DNA from: Hyphomicrobium sp. | Lineage (GTDB): Bacteria; Pseudomonadota; Alphaproteobacteria; Rhizobiales; Hyphomicrobiaceae | Direction of reading: 5' to 3' | Assembly (NCBI GenBank): GCA_003987725.1 | Contig: RXJH01000003.1 | Span: 681,524-745,523 of the forward strand | Length of the DNA stretch: 64,000 nucleotides | In this document: in pieces, positions 16,392 through 25,757 of the stretch | How the letters are laid out: every line of letters starts with the position of its first letter | Numbering within the stretch: the first letter of the stretch is position 1 | Position numbers and translations under genes: made by a program | The notes under the pieces: generated by a model | The model's database searches: none | What the model was told of the DNA's origin: nothing | Seen by the model: the letters and a program-made list of their open reading frames with translations, nothing else

Positions 16392-18182
16392 TTGAGTATG
16401 CCGGATGCAGCCCAGCCGAGCCTGATCAGCCGAACGATTGACTACATCCTCGGTCGCAACACGTTGATCGGTGTCGCATCGTTCATGCTGCTGATCATTT
16501 CCGGCTACGCGACTTGGCACGGCATGCGCGACTTCATCGTCGGCGTATCCTCGACGCCCGCCGCACCGGCGGGAGGCATATCGATCTCCAACGACGTACT
16601 CGTGGCCGCGGTTGTCATCGCACTGACGTTTTTGCTGTGGCTCACGCTCCGCGAGACGTTCGGCGCCAAGCGGCGCCTCCGCGAACGCCTCATCACGTTC
16701 CCGCTGTACGTATTCCTTGCGATCTGGTCGATCGGCTTCGGCTACGGGTTCTGGTGGAGCCTGATCTCAGGCGAGGAAGCAACAAAGACAGGGCTCGCCG
16801 GATTGCAGGAGGATGCCCGCGACGCCAGCGCAGCGGTTGCGGCACGGCTCGACGCCGTGCGCGGTCAGCTCGACAGCGTCGTCACGTGGTCAGACAGCCA
16901 GATGTCGCGCGAAGAAACGAGCGGCGGCAGCTGCGGCGTCGCCTCTGGCGCCGGCAAGGGCCCGCTCTACAATGCGCGCCGAAGCGTGCGCGATGCCGTC
17001 AGCGCGCTACGCGATGGCATGACTCGCTCGTGGCTGGAGCCGGTGCAGGCGGATGTTCAGTCGCTCCGTCAGGCAGCCGACGTGCTCGGCGGCGCGACGA
17101 TCGAGGAACGCCAGCGCAACTTCGAGAACAAGGCGTCCGAAATTCGCGGACTTGCGCGGAACATCGCGGCGCGCAGCAACCAGCTCGGCCAATCGACCGC
17201 TTCCGAAATGCGCGCGCTCGCCGATTCAGTGTCACAGCCGCCGGGTAAATCCGGATCGTCGTGTTACGATCCAACGCTCGCGGAACGATTGCGCGACGCG
17301 GCGGCGCAAGCCGACCAACCCGCCGAGTTGAAACTGCGCGCCGCCGTTTTCAACGAAGGCCCGGCTGGCGTTGCGAATGCCGTCAAAAATCTTTGGAGCA
17401 ATATCGGCGCCTACACGGCGAGTTCGTTTCGCTATCTGGTTTCGGGCGGCAAGGTCGTGACGGCCGGTCATACCGACGAGGGCGAGCCGATCACGGGACG
17501 GGATGTCATCGCGCTGCTGGCGACGATCGGCATCGACATGGGCCTCCTCGCTATGGCCATAATCAATCCGCCGCGCGAGCCACCGTCGGTCCGCCCCTCA
17601 GGCACGCTGGCCCGCCAGATTCGCGATGCCATCGATACGGCGATCAATCGCGCGCCGGGCGCCGATCTCGAATGGGTTCGCCGTCACTTTGTCCATCACA
17701 ACAAAGCTTCGTACCTCGTTATCCCGAACCTCTACAGTTGCGATCCCGACAACAAGGACGAAGCCGCGAAGGGCATGGCCGTCAATCAATTGGCAGGCGT
17801 GCTGAGCGACCTTGATCTCGTTCGCTGGCCGAAGGGCGGGAAGTGGTGGCTCCTTCAGGAAAACGAATTGCAGAAATTGAAGAAAGAGGAATCGCTGGGA
17901 AGCGACACCGACTTGACGGCGATCCGCAAGAAATGGGCGGAAGAGCAGGGGCTAACGGGCGAAGATTTAAAGCAGTACCTCGATAAGAGGGCGGTCCGAA
18001 ATCACGGGCTCTTCTCGAAAGCCGAACGCGCATTGCAGATTGCAGGCTGGAGCGAGAAGGCGCGGAGCGACATCGAGATCTTCAAGCTCGTCGATTCCGA
18101 GGGCCTGACGCCGCTTCTGATGGTGCTGAACGAACCGAGCCGTCCGCGGAGCGAAAACGCGGCACAAGCCGAAGCCGCCTGA
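16392..18182 (+). CDS. Membrane protein of unknown function (596 aa)
   Basis: Four hydrophobic helices are visible: ~25-42 (IGVASFMLLIISGYATW), ~72-89 (VLVAAVVIALTFLLWLTL), ~105-128 (FPLYVFLAIWSIGFGYGFWW) and ~370-388 (DVIALLATIGIDMGLLAMAI). Between helices 3 and 4 lies ~240 residues rich in Ala, Arg and Gln with heptad-like spacing, probably a periplasmic coiled coil containing two Cys. The ~200-residue C-terminal domain is cytoplasmic and includes WVRRHFVHHNK and KWWLLQENELQKLKKEE. I recognise no family. It converges on otsB with a 10-bp gap. The coiled-coil-in-membrane layout recalls envelope structural or sensor proteins, but that is speculation. Confidence 0.72.
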   Translation: MSMPDAAQPSLISRTIDYILGRNTLIGVASFMLLIISGYATWHGMRDFIVGVSSTPAAPAGGISISNDVLVAAVVIALTFLLWLTLRETFGAKRRLRERLITFPLYVFLAIWSIGFGYGFWWSLISGEEATKTGLAGLQEDARDASAAVAARLDAVRGQLDSVVTWSDSQMSREETSGGSCGVASGAGKGPLYNARRSVRDAVSALRDGMTRSWLEPVQADVQSLRQAADVLGGATIEERQRNFENKASEIRGLARNIAARSNQLGQSTASEMRALADSVSQPPGKSGSSCYDPTLAERLRDAAAQADQPAELKLRAAVFNEGPAGVANAVKNLWSNIGAYTASSFRYLVSGGKVVTAGHTDEGEPITGRDVIALLATIGIDMGLLAMAIINPPREPPSVRPSGTLARQIRDAIDTAINRAPGADLEWVRRHFVHHNKASYLVIPNLYSCDPDNKDEAAKGMAVNQLAGVLSDLDLVRWPKGGKWWLLQENELQKLKKEESLGSDTDLTAIRKKWAEEQGLTGEDLKQYLDKRAVRNHGLFSKAERALQIAGWSEKARSDIEIFKLVDSEGLTPLLMVLNEPSRPRSENAAQAEAA

Positions 18183-18192
18183 AACTTCGCGC

Positions 18193-19023
18193 TTATTGCG
18201 GGCCGGTTTCAGAGACTCTTCGCAGCCAGGCGAGCACTTCGGCTGGTCCCTGAAACGCCGACTCCGCTTCCGAGAAATTCTCGCCGGCGACCTTCAGGCC
18301 GTAACCGCCAAGCGCCTCGGCAGCGCGGAACGCGTCGAGGTCGGCGATGTCGTCTCCGATCATGATGGGGATGCGACCGGCAAACTTCGGTAGCGCCGCG
18401 AGTGTCCGGAGCGCGCGTCCCTTCGAGAAGCCGATAGGCAAGAGCTCGATGACCTTGCGGCCTTCGCAGATCGAGAATTGATTGGGATACAGCGGCACGA
18501 GCGCGTCGATCAGCATCATCAAGGATGACTGGAGTTCCGGCACGAGCCGGTAATGAAGCGCGATCCCGCTGCCTTTGTCCTCGTAGACGATGCCCGGCAG
18601 CCCCTCGGCGATCTTCTTGATGTCGGCCGTGAGCGCCGCGCTGAATTTCGGTGTCAGCGTTTCGATTTTTCCGTTGTCGGAAAATCTCATTTCACCGCCA
18701 TGCACGCCGCCGGCGACGAACTTTGCCGGATGGAGCAGCCGATCGGCTTCTTCCAAGGACCGTCCGGTGACGATGGCTAGCGCGCCGTGCAAGCGCCCCG
18801 CCAGTACATCGAGTACTTCTGCAAGGTTCGGCGGCACGTGCACCGTCGATGGTGTCAGCGCGACATCGAGAAGCGTGCCGTCGATGTCGAGGAAAAGCGC
18901 AACGGGCTCGTCGCGATCAATAAGACGCTCTACGGTCTCGCGCGCGGCGACGGCACGTTTATGCGTCGTCAACGCGATATCGTCTCGAGCGGTGCTTTTC
19001 TTTAATTGCTGTGTCAAAACCAC
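18193..19023 (-). CDS. otsB: Trehalose-6-phosphate phosphatase
   Basis: HAD-fold phosphatase of 276 residues with motif I ALFLDIDGTLLD, motif II IVTGRS, the VHGGEMRF cap segment and motif IV IGDDIADLDAFRA. These and the length match OtsB, which hydrolyses trehalose 6-phosphate to trehalose in the cytoplasm. Last gene of a four-gene minus-strand operon (otsA, ROK kinase, PfkB kinase, otsB), starting 10 bp after the stop of the PfkB gene, so it is probably translated from the same message. Confidence 0.93.
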   Translation of the reverse strand: MVLTQQLKKSTARDDIALTTHKRAVAARETVERLIDRDEPVALFLDIDGTLLDVALTPSTVHVPPNLAEVLDVLAGRLHGALAIVTGRSLEEADRLLHPAKFVAGGVHGGEMRFSDNGKIETLTPKFSAALTADIKKIAEGLPGIVYEDKGSGIALHYRLVPELQSSLMMLIDALVPLYPNQFSICEGRKVIELLPIGFSKGRALRTLAALPKFAGRIPIMIGDDIADLDAFRAAEALGGYGLKVAGENFSEAESAFQGPAEVLAWLRRVSETGPQ

Positions 19024-19033
19024 TGACCCCTGC

Positions 19034-20131
19034 TCAAATGGAGAAGCTGAATAGCGGTGCCGCAGCGCTCGCCCGTTCGATTTCTTGCTCCAGTGCTAGC
19101 CTATCGAGAAGCCCTGTCTGCGTATCGATGAACTTTACCACGCTGGCGGCATTGACCGCCGCCGCACTCAGCGCGCGTGCCGGATCTTTCGTATCCGTTA
19201 GATAGCATGCGAACGTAGCGGAGAACGCGTCACCGGCGCCCGTCGTTGCCGCTGCGACGACATGCTGCGCCGTGCGATAATGAAGTTCACGCCCGCGCGC
19301 GATGAACGCGCCATTAGCACCGTCGGTTAACACGATAACGCCGACACCGAGTTCTATCAGTGCGCCGAGAAATTTTGCGAGTGACATCTCGTAACCGCCG
19401 CTGCGCAGCCCGCGCTTCGCGAGAGGCGGAACCGGCACATCGTCTTTGGGAACCAAAGGCGCGCCGCCCTCCCCGAAAGACTGCAGGAGATGCGGCATCA
19501 GCGTCTGCGCTTCTGCGCGGTTTACGCAGAGAATATCGATGTGTTTGAGATTGTGCCAAAAGTCGTCGAAGCGAGCAGTCAGCTGCCGAATGCCGGGATT
19601 CACCGCGAGCAGCGCGCCTGCGGCTTTCGCCCGTCCCACCACGAGCGGATAGTGTTTGGCCGATTCATTGCTGAGATTGGCAACGTAAACGAGATCGCGC
19701 CCCGCAAATGCCTCGGGCGGCAGATCTTCAGCTTCGACTTTCGTGTTCGCGCCGCGATACGTGAAAACGGCTGCATTTCGTTCGTGGGACGAGATGATGA
19801 CCGATGATCCTGTCGGCTCGCTCTCGTCAACGGCGATCCACGAGACGTCGATGCCTTCGGCGCGCAAACGGTTGAGTATAATTTCCCCCTTTGCGTCGCG
19901 GCCGATCTTGGCGATGATCGACGTTTGATGACCGAGGCGCGCGGCCGTGACGGCCGCATTGACCGCGCCGCCGCCGCAACTCGACGCAATTTCCTCCGCC
20001 TCCGTCTTGTGTCCTTCCTCGAGAAGAAGGAACGAGCTCTCGGCGTTGCGCATCTTGACCTGTTCGATCTTGTCGCTCGCAATCGTGACAATCGTATCAA
20101 CCATTGCGCCGCCAATGGTGAGGACGTTCAT
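19034..20131 (-). CDS. PfkB-family sugar kinase
   Basis: Ribokinase-type kinase of 365 residues: N-terminal GGAMVDTIV, the CGGGAVNAAVTAARLG substrate-binding signature, and near the C-terminus TTGAGDAFSATFACYL, which contains the catalytic Asp and anion hole. An ATG at 20131 overlaps the preceding stop as ATGA, showing translational coupling; the frame extends 77 residues further upstream but that part is Arg-rich and overlaps the ROK gene. Substrate (fructose, ribose, adenosine or another sugar) cannot be told from sequence. A PfkB gene between otsA and otsB is unusual and suggests supply or recycling of sugar phosphates for trehalose synthesis. Confidence 0.85.
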   Translation of the reverse strand: MNVLTIGGAMVDTIVTIASDKIEQVKMRNAESSFLLLEEGHKTEAEEIASSCGGGAVNAAVTAARLGHQTSIIAKIGRDAKGEIILNRLRAEGIDVSWIAVDESEPTGSSVIISSHERNAAVFTYRGANTKVEAEDLPPEAFAGRDLVYVANLSNESAKHYPLVVGRAKAAGALLAVNPGIRQLTARFDDFWHNLKHIDILCVNRAEAQTLMPHLLQSFGEGGAPLVPKDDVPVPPLAKRGLRSGGYEMSLAKFLGALIELGVGVIVLTDGANGAFIARGRELHYRTAQHVVAAATTGAGDAFSATFACYLTDTKDPARALSAAAVNAASVVKFIDTQTGLLDRLALEQEIERASAAAPLFSFSI

Positions 20132-20934
20132 CTCGACTCCGTGGGTGCCCCGACAAGATCGTTCGTCTGCCTGAACCACTGATCCATCTCGGAGCGCCAC
20201 AAACGCGCGCCGCCCGCGATGCCGCTTGCCGGCGGAACGACGCTCGCCCACGGCGGGAGAGCGAAGTTGATCCGCCGCGAATTTCCGCCCCCGATGAAAA
20301 GGTGATCGACGTTCGTCAAAGCCTGTACTTTCGCGAGCACGTGCTTCGCGCGTTCGTTCCACGCGTCGTCGCCGAGTGCCAGATAGGCGGCATGACCGAT
20401 GTACTGGTCATAGTTCAGATCGTCGTTCGCGTAGTGCTGGCCGAGTTCGAGCCCGAAGAAAGCGGAACCGTTGCAGAAGAGCGCGCACCCCATGCCCGTG
20501 CCGAACGTCAAAACGCATTCGCGGCCGGGCCCCTGCGCGATGCCCAAACCATAGACGATCGCATCGTTCAGCACGCGGACGGGAACGCCGAACGTGCGCT
20601 GCAAGGCGGCTTCGAGATCGAATTCGTTCCAGTGGTGGGTGCCGAGATTGGGTGCCGTCTTGATGTGATCGCGGCCGACGACGCCGGGAAAGCCCACGGA
20701 AACGCGCCCGAACGTCGGCAACGTTTTCACGACGTCGCTGATGAGATCCACCAGCGCATCCGGCGTGCTCGGCTTCGGCGTCTGCGTCGTGATGAAATCC
20801 GAAATCAACACACCCGAGGCGTTGACAGTCGCAGCCTTGACGAGCGTGCCTCCGATGTCCACGCAGAGGATGTTCGGATTGAACATGGCATCTTCCCCGC
20901 TGGGAATGGTTATTTTTTCTATGGTGACATCCAT
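20128..20934 (-). CDS. ROK-family / polyphosphate-glucokinase-like sugar kinase
   Basis: ROK architecture in normal order: phosphate-1 motif ILCVDIGGTLVKAA near residues 22-34, catalytic Asp in VLNDAIVYG, FGTGMGCALF, and a C-terminal HLFIGGGNS adenosine motif. The length (268) and lack of a ROK zinc motif resemble bacterial polyphosphate glucokinases. Phosphorylating glucose would feed glucose 6-phosphate to OtsA. The ATG at 20934 shares a base with the otsA stop (TAATG), and its stop overlaps the PfkB start, so it is embedded in the trehalose operon. Phosphoryl donor (ATP or polyphosphate) is not known. Confidence 0.82.
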   Translation of the reverse strand: MDVTIEKITIPSGEDAMFNPNILCVDIGGTLVKAATVNASGVLISDFITTQTPKPSTPDALVDLISDVVKTLPTFGRVSVGFPGVVGRDHIKTAPNLGTHHWNEFDLEAALQRTFGVPVRVLNDAIVYGLGIAQGPGRECVLTFGTGMGCALFCNGSAFFGLELGQHYANDDLNYDQYIGHAAYLALGDDAWNERAKHVLAKVQALTNVDHLFIGGGNSRRINFALPPWASVVPPASGIAGGARLWRSEMDQWFRQTNDLVGAPTESR

Positions 20935-22409
20935 TATGTCACCACATTGGCCGCGAAGCGGCTAGGCGGATTGTTTTTCTTGGCTGTGCTCTGCAATCGC
21001 TCCAGAGCTTTCCCCATTTCTGAAGACGATTTCGGTGCTCGCGCGAGGCGCCGCTGTCCGGCCTTCATCAGGGCCGAGAAATAGCTGCGGCTCCAGGCGT
21101 TTGAGTCGCTTTTCCGAACGATGTCGAGGAGCTGCGCATGACGCGCGGAGCGTTCTTCGAGCGGCATCTCAAGCGCGATCCGCAAGCCGTGAACGAGATC
21201 ATTGAGGTCGTAAGGATTGACGAGCACCGCAGCGGCAAGCTGCTCGGCGGCGCCGGCAAACTTCGACAGGATAAGAACCCCCGGATCGGCCGGATCCTGA
21301 CAGGCGATGTACTCTTTCGCGACGAGATTCATGCCGTCCATCAGCGGCGTAACCCATCCGATCCGCGATGAGCGATAGACGTCGCGAAGCTCCGCACGCG
21401 GAATGGTTCTGTGAATGTAATTGATAGGGACCCAGTCGAGTTCGCCGAATCGGCCGTTGATCGAACCCGCGAGAGATTCGAGTTCGGCCTTGATGTCGGC
21501 ATACGCCTCGACGCTCTCGCGCGTCGGCGGCGCGAACTGCGATAGCACGATGCGCCGGCGGTATTCCGGATATTCTTCCAGGAATCTCCCGTAGGATTTG
21601 AATTTCTGCGGAAGGCCTTTGGTGTAGTCCAGCCGGTCGATGCCGATGATACGGTTTATCTCCGAGGTCTCGGCGGCCCTCAATTCTTCCGCTTCGTCCG
21701 GGCCGAAGGCGAAGTCGGCGGGATCGATGCCAACAGGGAAGCACCCGATATCGAGCTCCGCCTCGAGAACGCGAATGCGCCCCGACGGCAGCAGACGGCC
21801 GAATACGCTTTGCTGGAAGAAGTCGATCAAGTTCCGTACATCTGACTGCGTTTGCAGTCCGATGAGATCGTAGGCGCTGAGAGCCTTGGCGATCTCCTTG
21901 TATTCCGGAATGGCAAGCAGGGCCTGGGCGGGGCCGACGGGGATGTGCAGGAAATAGCCGATCGGGTTCTCGATGCCGAGCTTGCGCAGCTCGAGCGCCA
22001 TCGGCAGCAGGTGATAGTCATGCACCCAAATGACATCGTCCGGCTCGATCAGAGGCGCAAGATGACGGGCGAACCTCTCGTTCACCGCAACGTAACGGGA
22101 ATAATATCCGGCTTCGAACTGCGCGAGGTCGAGTCGGTTATGAAACACGGGCCATAAGACCGAGTTCGAATAGCCGAGATAGTATTCGTTATAGTCGTCG
22201 GTCGTTAGCGGCTCGGTCACCGTGGTGTGGCCGTCGACTCTCGCGACCTTCAATTCGGGTGAATCGGAATTATCGATTTGTCCGTCCCATCCGAACCAAA
22301 AACCATTTTGTTGGGCGAGGGTGTTATAAATCGCAACTGTGACGCCACCTGCCTGCTGGGCCACATTGAAATCGATGACACGGTTCGAAACCATGACAAG
22401 TCTGGCCAC
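20934..22409 (-). CDS. otsA: Trehalose-6-phosphate synthase
   Basis: Family 20 glycosyltransferase joining UDP-glucose (or another NDP-glucose) and glucose 6-phosphate. Conserved pieces: N-terminal VSNRV, GFWFGWDG, IWVHDYHLLPMALELR, RLDYTKGLPQKFKSY and the C-terminal DGMNLVAKEY acceptor/donor block. The chosen GTG at 22409 gives the family's usual N-terminus (ARLVMVSNRV) and follows AAGGAGG; the frame reaches 22580 but the extra residues are not family-like. About 490 residues, normal for OtsA. It heads the otsA-ROK-PfkB-otsB operon and has a possible EcfG promoter 71 bp upstream. Confidence 0.95.
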   Translation of the reverse strand: MARLVMVSNRVIDFNVAQQAGGVTVAIYNTLAQQNGFWFGWDGQIDNSDSPELKVARVDGHTTVTEPLTTDDYNEYYLGYSNSVLWPVFHNRLDLAQFEAGYYSRYVAVNERFARHLAPLIEPDDVIWVHDYHLLPMALELRKLGIENPIGYFLHIPVGPAQALLAIPEYKEIAKALSAYDLIGLQTQSDVRNLIDFFQQSVFGRLLPSGRIRVLEAELDIGCFPVGIDPADFAFGPDEAEELRAAETSEINRIIGIDRLDYTKGLPQKFKSYGRFLEEYPEYRRRIVLSQFAPPTRESVEAYADIKAELESLAGSINGRFGELDWVPINYIHRTIPRAELRDVYRSSRIGWVTPLMDGMNLVAKEYIACQDPADPGVLILSKFAGAAEQLAAAVLVNPYDLNDLVHGLRIALEMPLEERSARHAQLLDIVRKSDSNAWSRSYFSALMKAGQRRLARAPKSSSEMGKALERLQSTAKKNNPPSRFAANVVT

Positions 22410-22479
22410 AAGACCTCCTTCCATCCGACACGCGAGCTTAGGAAACGCCAGCCCCCGAGCGGCACTACACTTTGTCGTA

Positions 22480-22504
22480 AACCCCCGGTATTGCAGTAGG
22501 TTCC
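22480..22504 (-). promoter_or_regulatory. Possible EcfG-type promoter before otsA
   Basis: On the minus strand: GGAAC (22504-22500), 16 bp, GGTT (22483-22480). The -35 is perfect; the -10 differs from CGTT at its first base. Weaker than the other matches in the window. Confidence 0.45.
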
Positions 22505-22710
22505 CTTTCTGCGGCACCGCAGAGCGTTCTCGCCCTGTTCGCTGAGACAACGAGGCCTGTGCAGCAGCATTCTTTGCCACAGTCCGCCTGGGGCGCTCGC
22601 CTGAGCGCGCATTTCATGATAGCCTCGCGTAAACGCAAATGGGGGACGGCGACGGCTCTACAGCGCCGCCGGAATGCTGGATGGAGGCGCCGGGCCGTTC
22701 GTGGGGGCGA

Positions 22711-23769
22711 ATGGTTCAACTCGTCGATAATCTAATCGAACGTGTGTTTCCGCGTCTCAGGCGGCGACCACTCCTCGCCTATCCGGTCGCGATGGCGATT
22801 TTTGCCATTGCTGCGTTTACGCGGATGGGCCTGACGCGATGGTTGCAGGATACCGTTCCCTTCTTGACCTTCTTTCTGGCGGTTCTCCTGGCATCGCTCA
22901 TCGCGGGAACCGGTCCGGCATTGATCGTCGCCGCAGCCTCGTTTCTTTTCAGCTGGTACTTCTTTCTTCCCGGCCCCGGGTGGAGCGTTAATCCCACTGC
23001 GATTGTGTCCCTCGGAAGTTTCACGATCCTGTCCTGCCTCATCATTGCAGTCGTCCATCTCCTCAATCGCAAGGTCGAGGGGCTCATGAACGAGCGCGCG
23101 CGCAACGAAGCATTGTTTCAGGATAGCGCGCTCGGGGAAATGCAGTTGGAGCAGCTCAATATTGAACTGCGCCATCGCCTGAAGAACACCTTTGCCGTCA
23201 TAGGCGGCCTCGTAAGCCAGTCAGCGCGGTTTAGCCGTGACGTGGACAGTTTTGCGCAGTCGCTGTCCGGCCGTCTCTCGGCGATGGGGAACGCGATGGA
23301 CCTGATCGCGACGCGCAGCTTCGTCGGTGCTTCACTGAAAGAGTTGATCTCTGAAACGTTGAAACCTCTTGTGCCACCTGGCGCACAACGGTTCAACATG
23401 GGCGGCCCCGATACGGTCATCCCCGGCGATGTTGCGAGCGCGCTCGCATTGACGCTTCATGAACTCGGAACGAACGCCATCAAATACGGCGCCTGGTCAG
23501 ACGAGCGTGGAGCGGTCAGCGTGAAATGGACGCTAAGCAGGATCGACGACGATGAGTCGTCCTTCGAACTCGTCTGGGACGAGCGCGGCGGCCCGCGCGT
23601 CCAGGCGCCTGAAAGGCGAGGGCTCGGAACGACGCTGATCGATAGCGGCTTTCCGAGCGCCCAGGTGGAGCGCGAATTCAACGAGCATGGCGTTCGTTGC
23701 CGCATCGTCGCCGTGTTGAAGCAGGCGACGACGCGGCGGACGCGCGGCCGCGCGCCCTCGCTCAGTTGA
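22711..23769 (+). CDS. HisKA_2-type sensor histidine kinase with KdpD-like membrane domain
   Basis: Residues ~15-120 contain four hydrophobic helices of the DUF4118 type (AYPVAMAIFAIAAF; TFFLAVLLASLIAG; PALIVAAASFLFSW; IVSLGSFTILSCLIIAVVHLL). The kinase core has LNIELRHRLKNTFAVIGGL with the phosphorylated His, and an ATPase N box TLHELGTNAIKYG, features of the HisKA_2/HWE group. In alphaproteobacteria these kinases often feed PhyR-type regulators; phyR lies 12 kb away. Start could be the ATG at 22639, 22681 or 22711 (behind GGGGGCG). Its 3' end overlaps the convergent GH15 gene by 8 bp. Confidence 0.82.
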   Translation: MVQLVDNLIERVFPRLRRRPLLAYPVAMAIFAIAAFTRMGLTRWLQDTVPFLTFFLAVLLASLIAGTGPALIVAAASFLFSWYFFLPGPGWSVNPTAIVSLGSFTILSCLIIAVVHLLNRKVEGLMNERARNEALFQDSALGEMQLEQLNIELRHRLKNTFAVIGGLVSQSARFSRDVDSFAQSLSGRLSAMGNAMDLIATRSFVGASLKELISETLKPLVPPGAQRFNMGGPDTVIPGDVASALALTLHELGTNAIKYGAWSDERGAVSVKWTLSRIDDDESSFELVWDERGGPRVQAPERRGLGTTLIDSGFPSAQVEREFNEHGVRCRIVAVLKQATTRRTRGRAPSLS

Positions 23770-25672
23770 CGTTCAGCGACCGGCGCGGACTGATCAGGCC
23801 CGCTGCGGTGAGATCGTGCTCCGCCGGCTCCTGACCCTTGGGCGTGGTGTCATGTTTTGCCGGCCTTCCGCACCAGGCATCTTCCCAAGTCCGCGAGAGC
23901 GTCATCGCGGAATTGATCATGCCGGCCATCGAGTAGGTCTGGGGAAGGTTTCCCCACAGCTGCCCGGTTGCTGGATTGAGGTCCTCGCTCAAAAGCCCGA
24001 ATGCGTTGCGTTTCTTCAGAAGCTCGTCGAAGAGTTCGCGCGCCTCATCCTTCCGTCCTACCGACGCAAGCGCGTCGATGTACCAGAACTGACAGGCGAG
24101 AAATGCCGATTCCGGGAGGCCGAAGTCGTCCTCGGCCGCATAGCGCAGCATCAAGCCGTTGCGCATGAGTTCGCGGCCGATGGCATTGGTCGTCTTGACG
24201 AACCGCGGATCGTTGGGCGGCAGGAAGCCCAGATCACCCAGCAACAGCACGCTGGCGTCGAGTTCATCGTGATCGAAGGCACCAGTGAAAGAGCCGCGCT
24301 TGTCGCTCCAGGCTCGCGTGAGAATTTCCGCGCGGATCTTATCGGCGGATTCCTTCCAGTGAACCACACGCTCCGGCAAGCCGAGAAGCTGTGCTATGCG
24401 CGCAAGCCGATCGCACGCTACCCAGCACAAGAGCGCCGAGTGCGTATGGATGCGCAAGCGTCCGCGATACTCCCATATGCCCGCGTCAGGTTCCAGATAG
24501 AGACGGCGCGCATGTTCTCCGAGAAATTCGAGTTCGCGGAATAGACTGACATCACCCATCCGCGGCAGCCGCTGGTCGATGAACATCTGCGCGACGCCAA
24601 GGATCACGCTGCCGTAGGCGTCATGCTGCAGCTGGTCGGACGCGAGGTTACCGACGCGCACGGGGCCCATGCCGAGATACCCCTGCAAGTGCGGCGCGAT
24701 CCGCTCCGCCGCCGTATCGTTGTGAACGATCCCGTAGACGGGTTTCAGCGGACTTTGCGTATCGGAGACGACGGTCGTGATGTAGTCGAGATAGTTCTCC
24801 ATGGACTGCGTTGCGCCCAAGCGATTGAGAGCGCGGATAACGAAGTAAGCGTCACGCAGCCAGCAGAAGCGGTAATCCCACGTCCTCGGCGTGTTCGGCG
24901 CTTCCGGGATCGACGTCGTCAAAGCGGCCGTGATGGCGCCCGTCTCCTCGAAGGTGCAGAGCTTGAGGGAAATCGCAGCGCGTATGATCTCGGGCTGCCA
25001 TTCGTAGCTGACGGCAAGACCTCTGACCCAGGTCACCCAGAAATCGCGCGTGCGTTCGAGGAATTCTCTCGACATCGAATCGATCGAGCTTTCGATCGGT
25101 TCATCCGGGCCGATCACGAGTGTCGCCGGATGCGTCAGAGAGAACGACGTCTCGTGCACGATATAGGAGACGGCAAGATCCGTGGTGACGCGAACGGCAG
25201 TAGACCCGCAAAGATACCGGATGTGATTTGATCCGTGCGACGCGCTACAGGCAGGCTGCCCATAATTATACGTCGGCCTGACGCGTACCGATATACGCGG
25301 CAATCCTCTGAGCGGCTCGATCCGCCGGATGAGTTGCGCGGGATGGAAGGACCGGTCGTAACGCCAGAAACGCGGACAGAAATCCGTCACCTTCACGCTG
25401 GCGCCGTTCTCGGCAATCAGGATCGTTTCGAGAATGCAGGTGTTGCGTATGTAGTAGGATTGCGCCGAGACTTGGCCCTCGAGCACGACATCGCAAAAAC
25501 CTTTGTCTTCGTCGCCTGCGAGCAACCGGCAAAAGATCGGATCACCATCCAGTCGCGGAAAGCACCACCACACGATCCGCGCGCCTTGATCGACGAGCGC
25601 AGCAACGCGTCCGTTGCCGATTGCCGCGACGTCGAGAGAAGCGCGATACGGTTGGGAGGTCGTCAGGGTCAT
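23762..25672 (-). CDS. Glycoside hydrolase family 15 protein (glucoamylase/trehalase-like)
   Basis: 636 residues. The N-terminal beta domain begins with VAAIGNGRVAALVDQGARIVWWCFPRLDGDPIF, and the catalytic (alpha/alpha)6 barrel contains PRTWDYRFCWLRDAYF and LSEDLNPATGQLWGNLPQTYS, where the acid and base Glu of GH15 are expected. Bacterial members of this subfamily include glucoamylases and alpha,alpha-trehalases. Next to the trehalose operon, trehalose breakdown is likely but unproven. No signal peptide, so cytoplasmic. Divergent from the permuted ROK kinase gene, which could use released glucose. Confidence 0.88.
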   Translation of the reverse strand: MTLTTSQPYRASLDVAAIGNGRVAALVDQGARIVWWCFPRLDGDPIFCRLLAGDEDKGFCDVVLEGQVSAQSYYIRNTCILETILIAENGASVKVTDFCPRFWRYDRSFHPAQLIRRIEPLRGLPRISVRVRPTYNYGQPACSASHGSNHIRYLCGSTAVRVTTDLAVSYIVHETSFSLTHPATLVIGPDEPIESSIDSMSREFLERTRDFWVTWVRGLAVSYEWQPEIIRAAISLKLCTFEETGAITAALTTSIPEAPNTPRTWDYRFCWLRDAYFVIRALNRLGATQSMENYLDYITTVVSDTQSPLKPVYGIVHNDTAAERIAPHLQGYLGMGPVRVGNLASDQLQHDAYGSVILGVAQMFIDQRLPRMGDVSLFRELEFLGEHARRLYLEPDAGIWEYRGRLRIHTHSALLCWVACDRLARIAQLLGLPERVVHWKESADKIRAEILTRAWSDKRGSFTGAFDHDELDASVLLLGDLGFLPPNDPRFVKTTNAIGRELMRNGLMLRYAAEDDFGLPESAFLACQFWYIDALASVGRKDEARELFDELLKKRNAFGLLSEDLNPATGQLWGNLPQTYSMAGMINSAMTLSRTWEDAWCGRPAKHDTTPKGQEPAEHDLTAAGLISPRRSLNVN

Positions 25673-25702
25673 CGGGTCCCCCTAGGGAGTGATTTGCAAA
25701 CG

Positions 25703-25727
25703 GGAACAACTCTTAAGCAAGCGCGTT
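25703..25727 (+). promoter_or_regulatory. EcfG-type promoter before the permuted ROK kinase
   Basis: GGAAC (25703-25707), 16 bp, CGTT (25724-25727): an exact match to the alphaproteobacterial general-stress sigma consensus, ~30 bp before the chosen start at 25758. It also shows that starts upstream of it are wrong. Confidence 0.65.
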
Positions 25728-25757
25728 GGTTGCCTGCAGCGCAAAATGCGAGGACCC

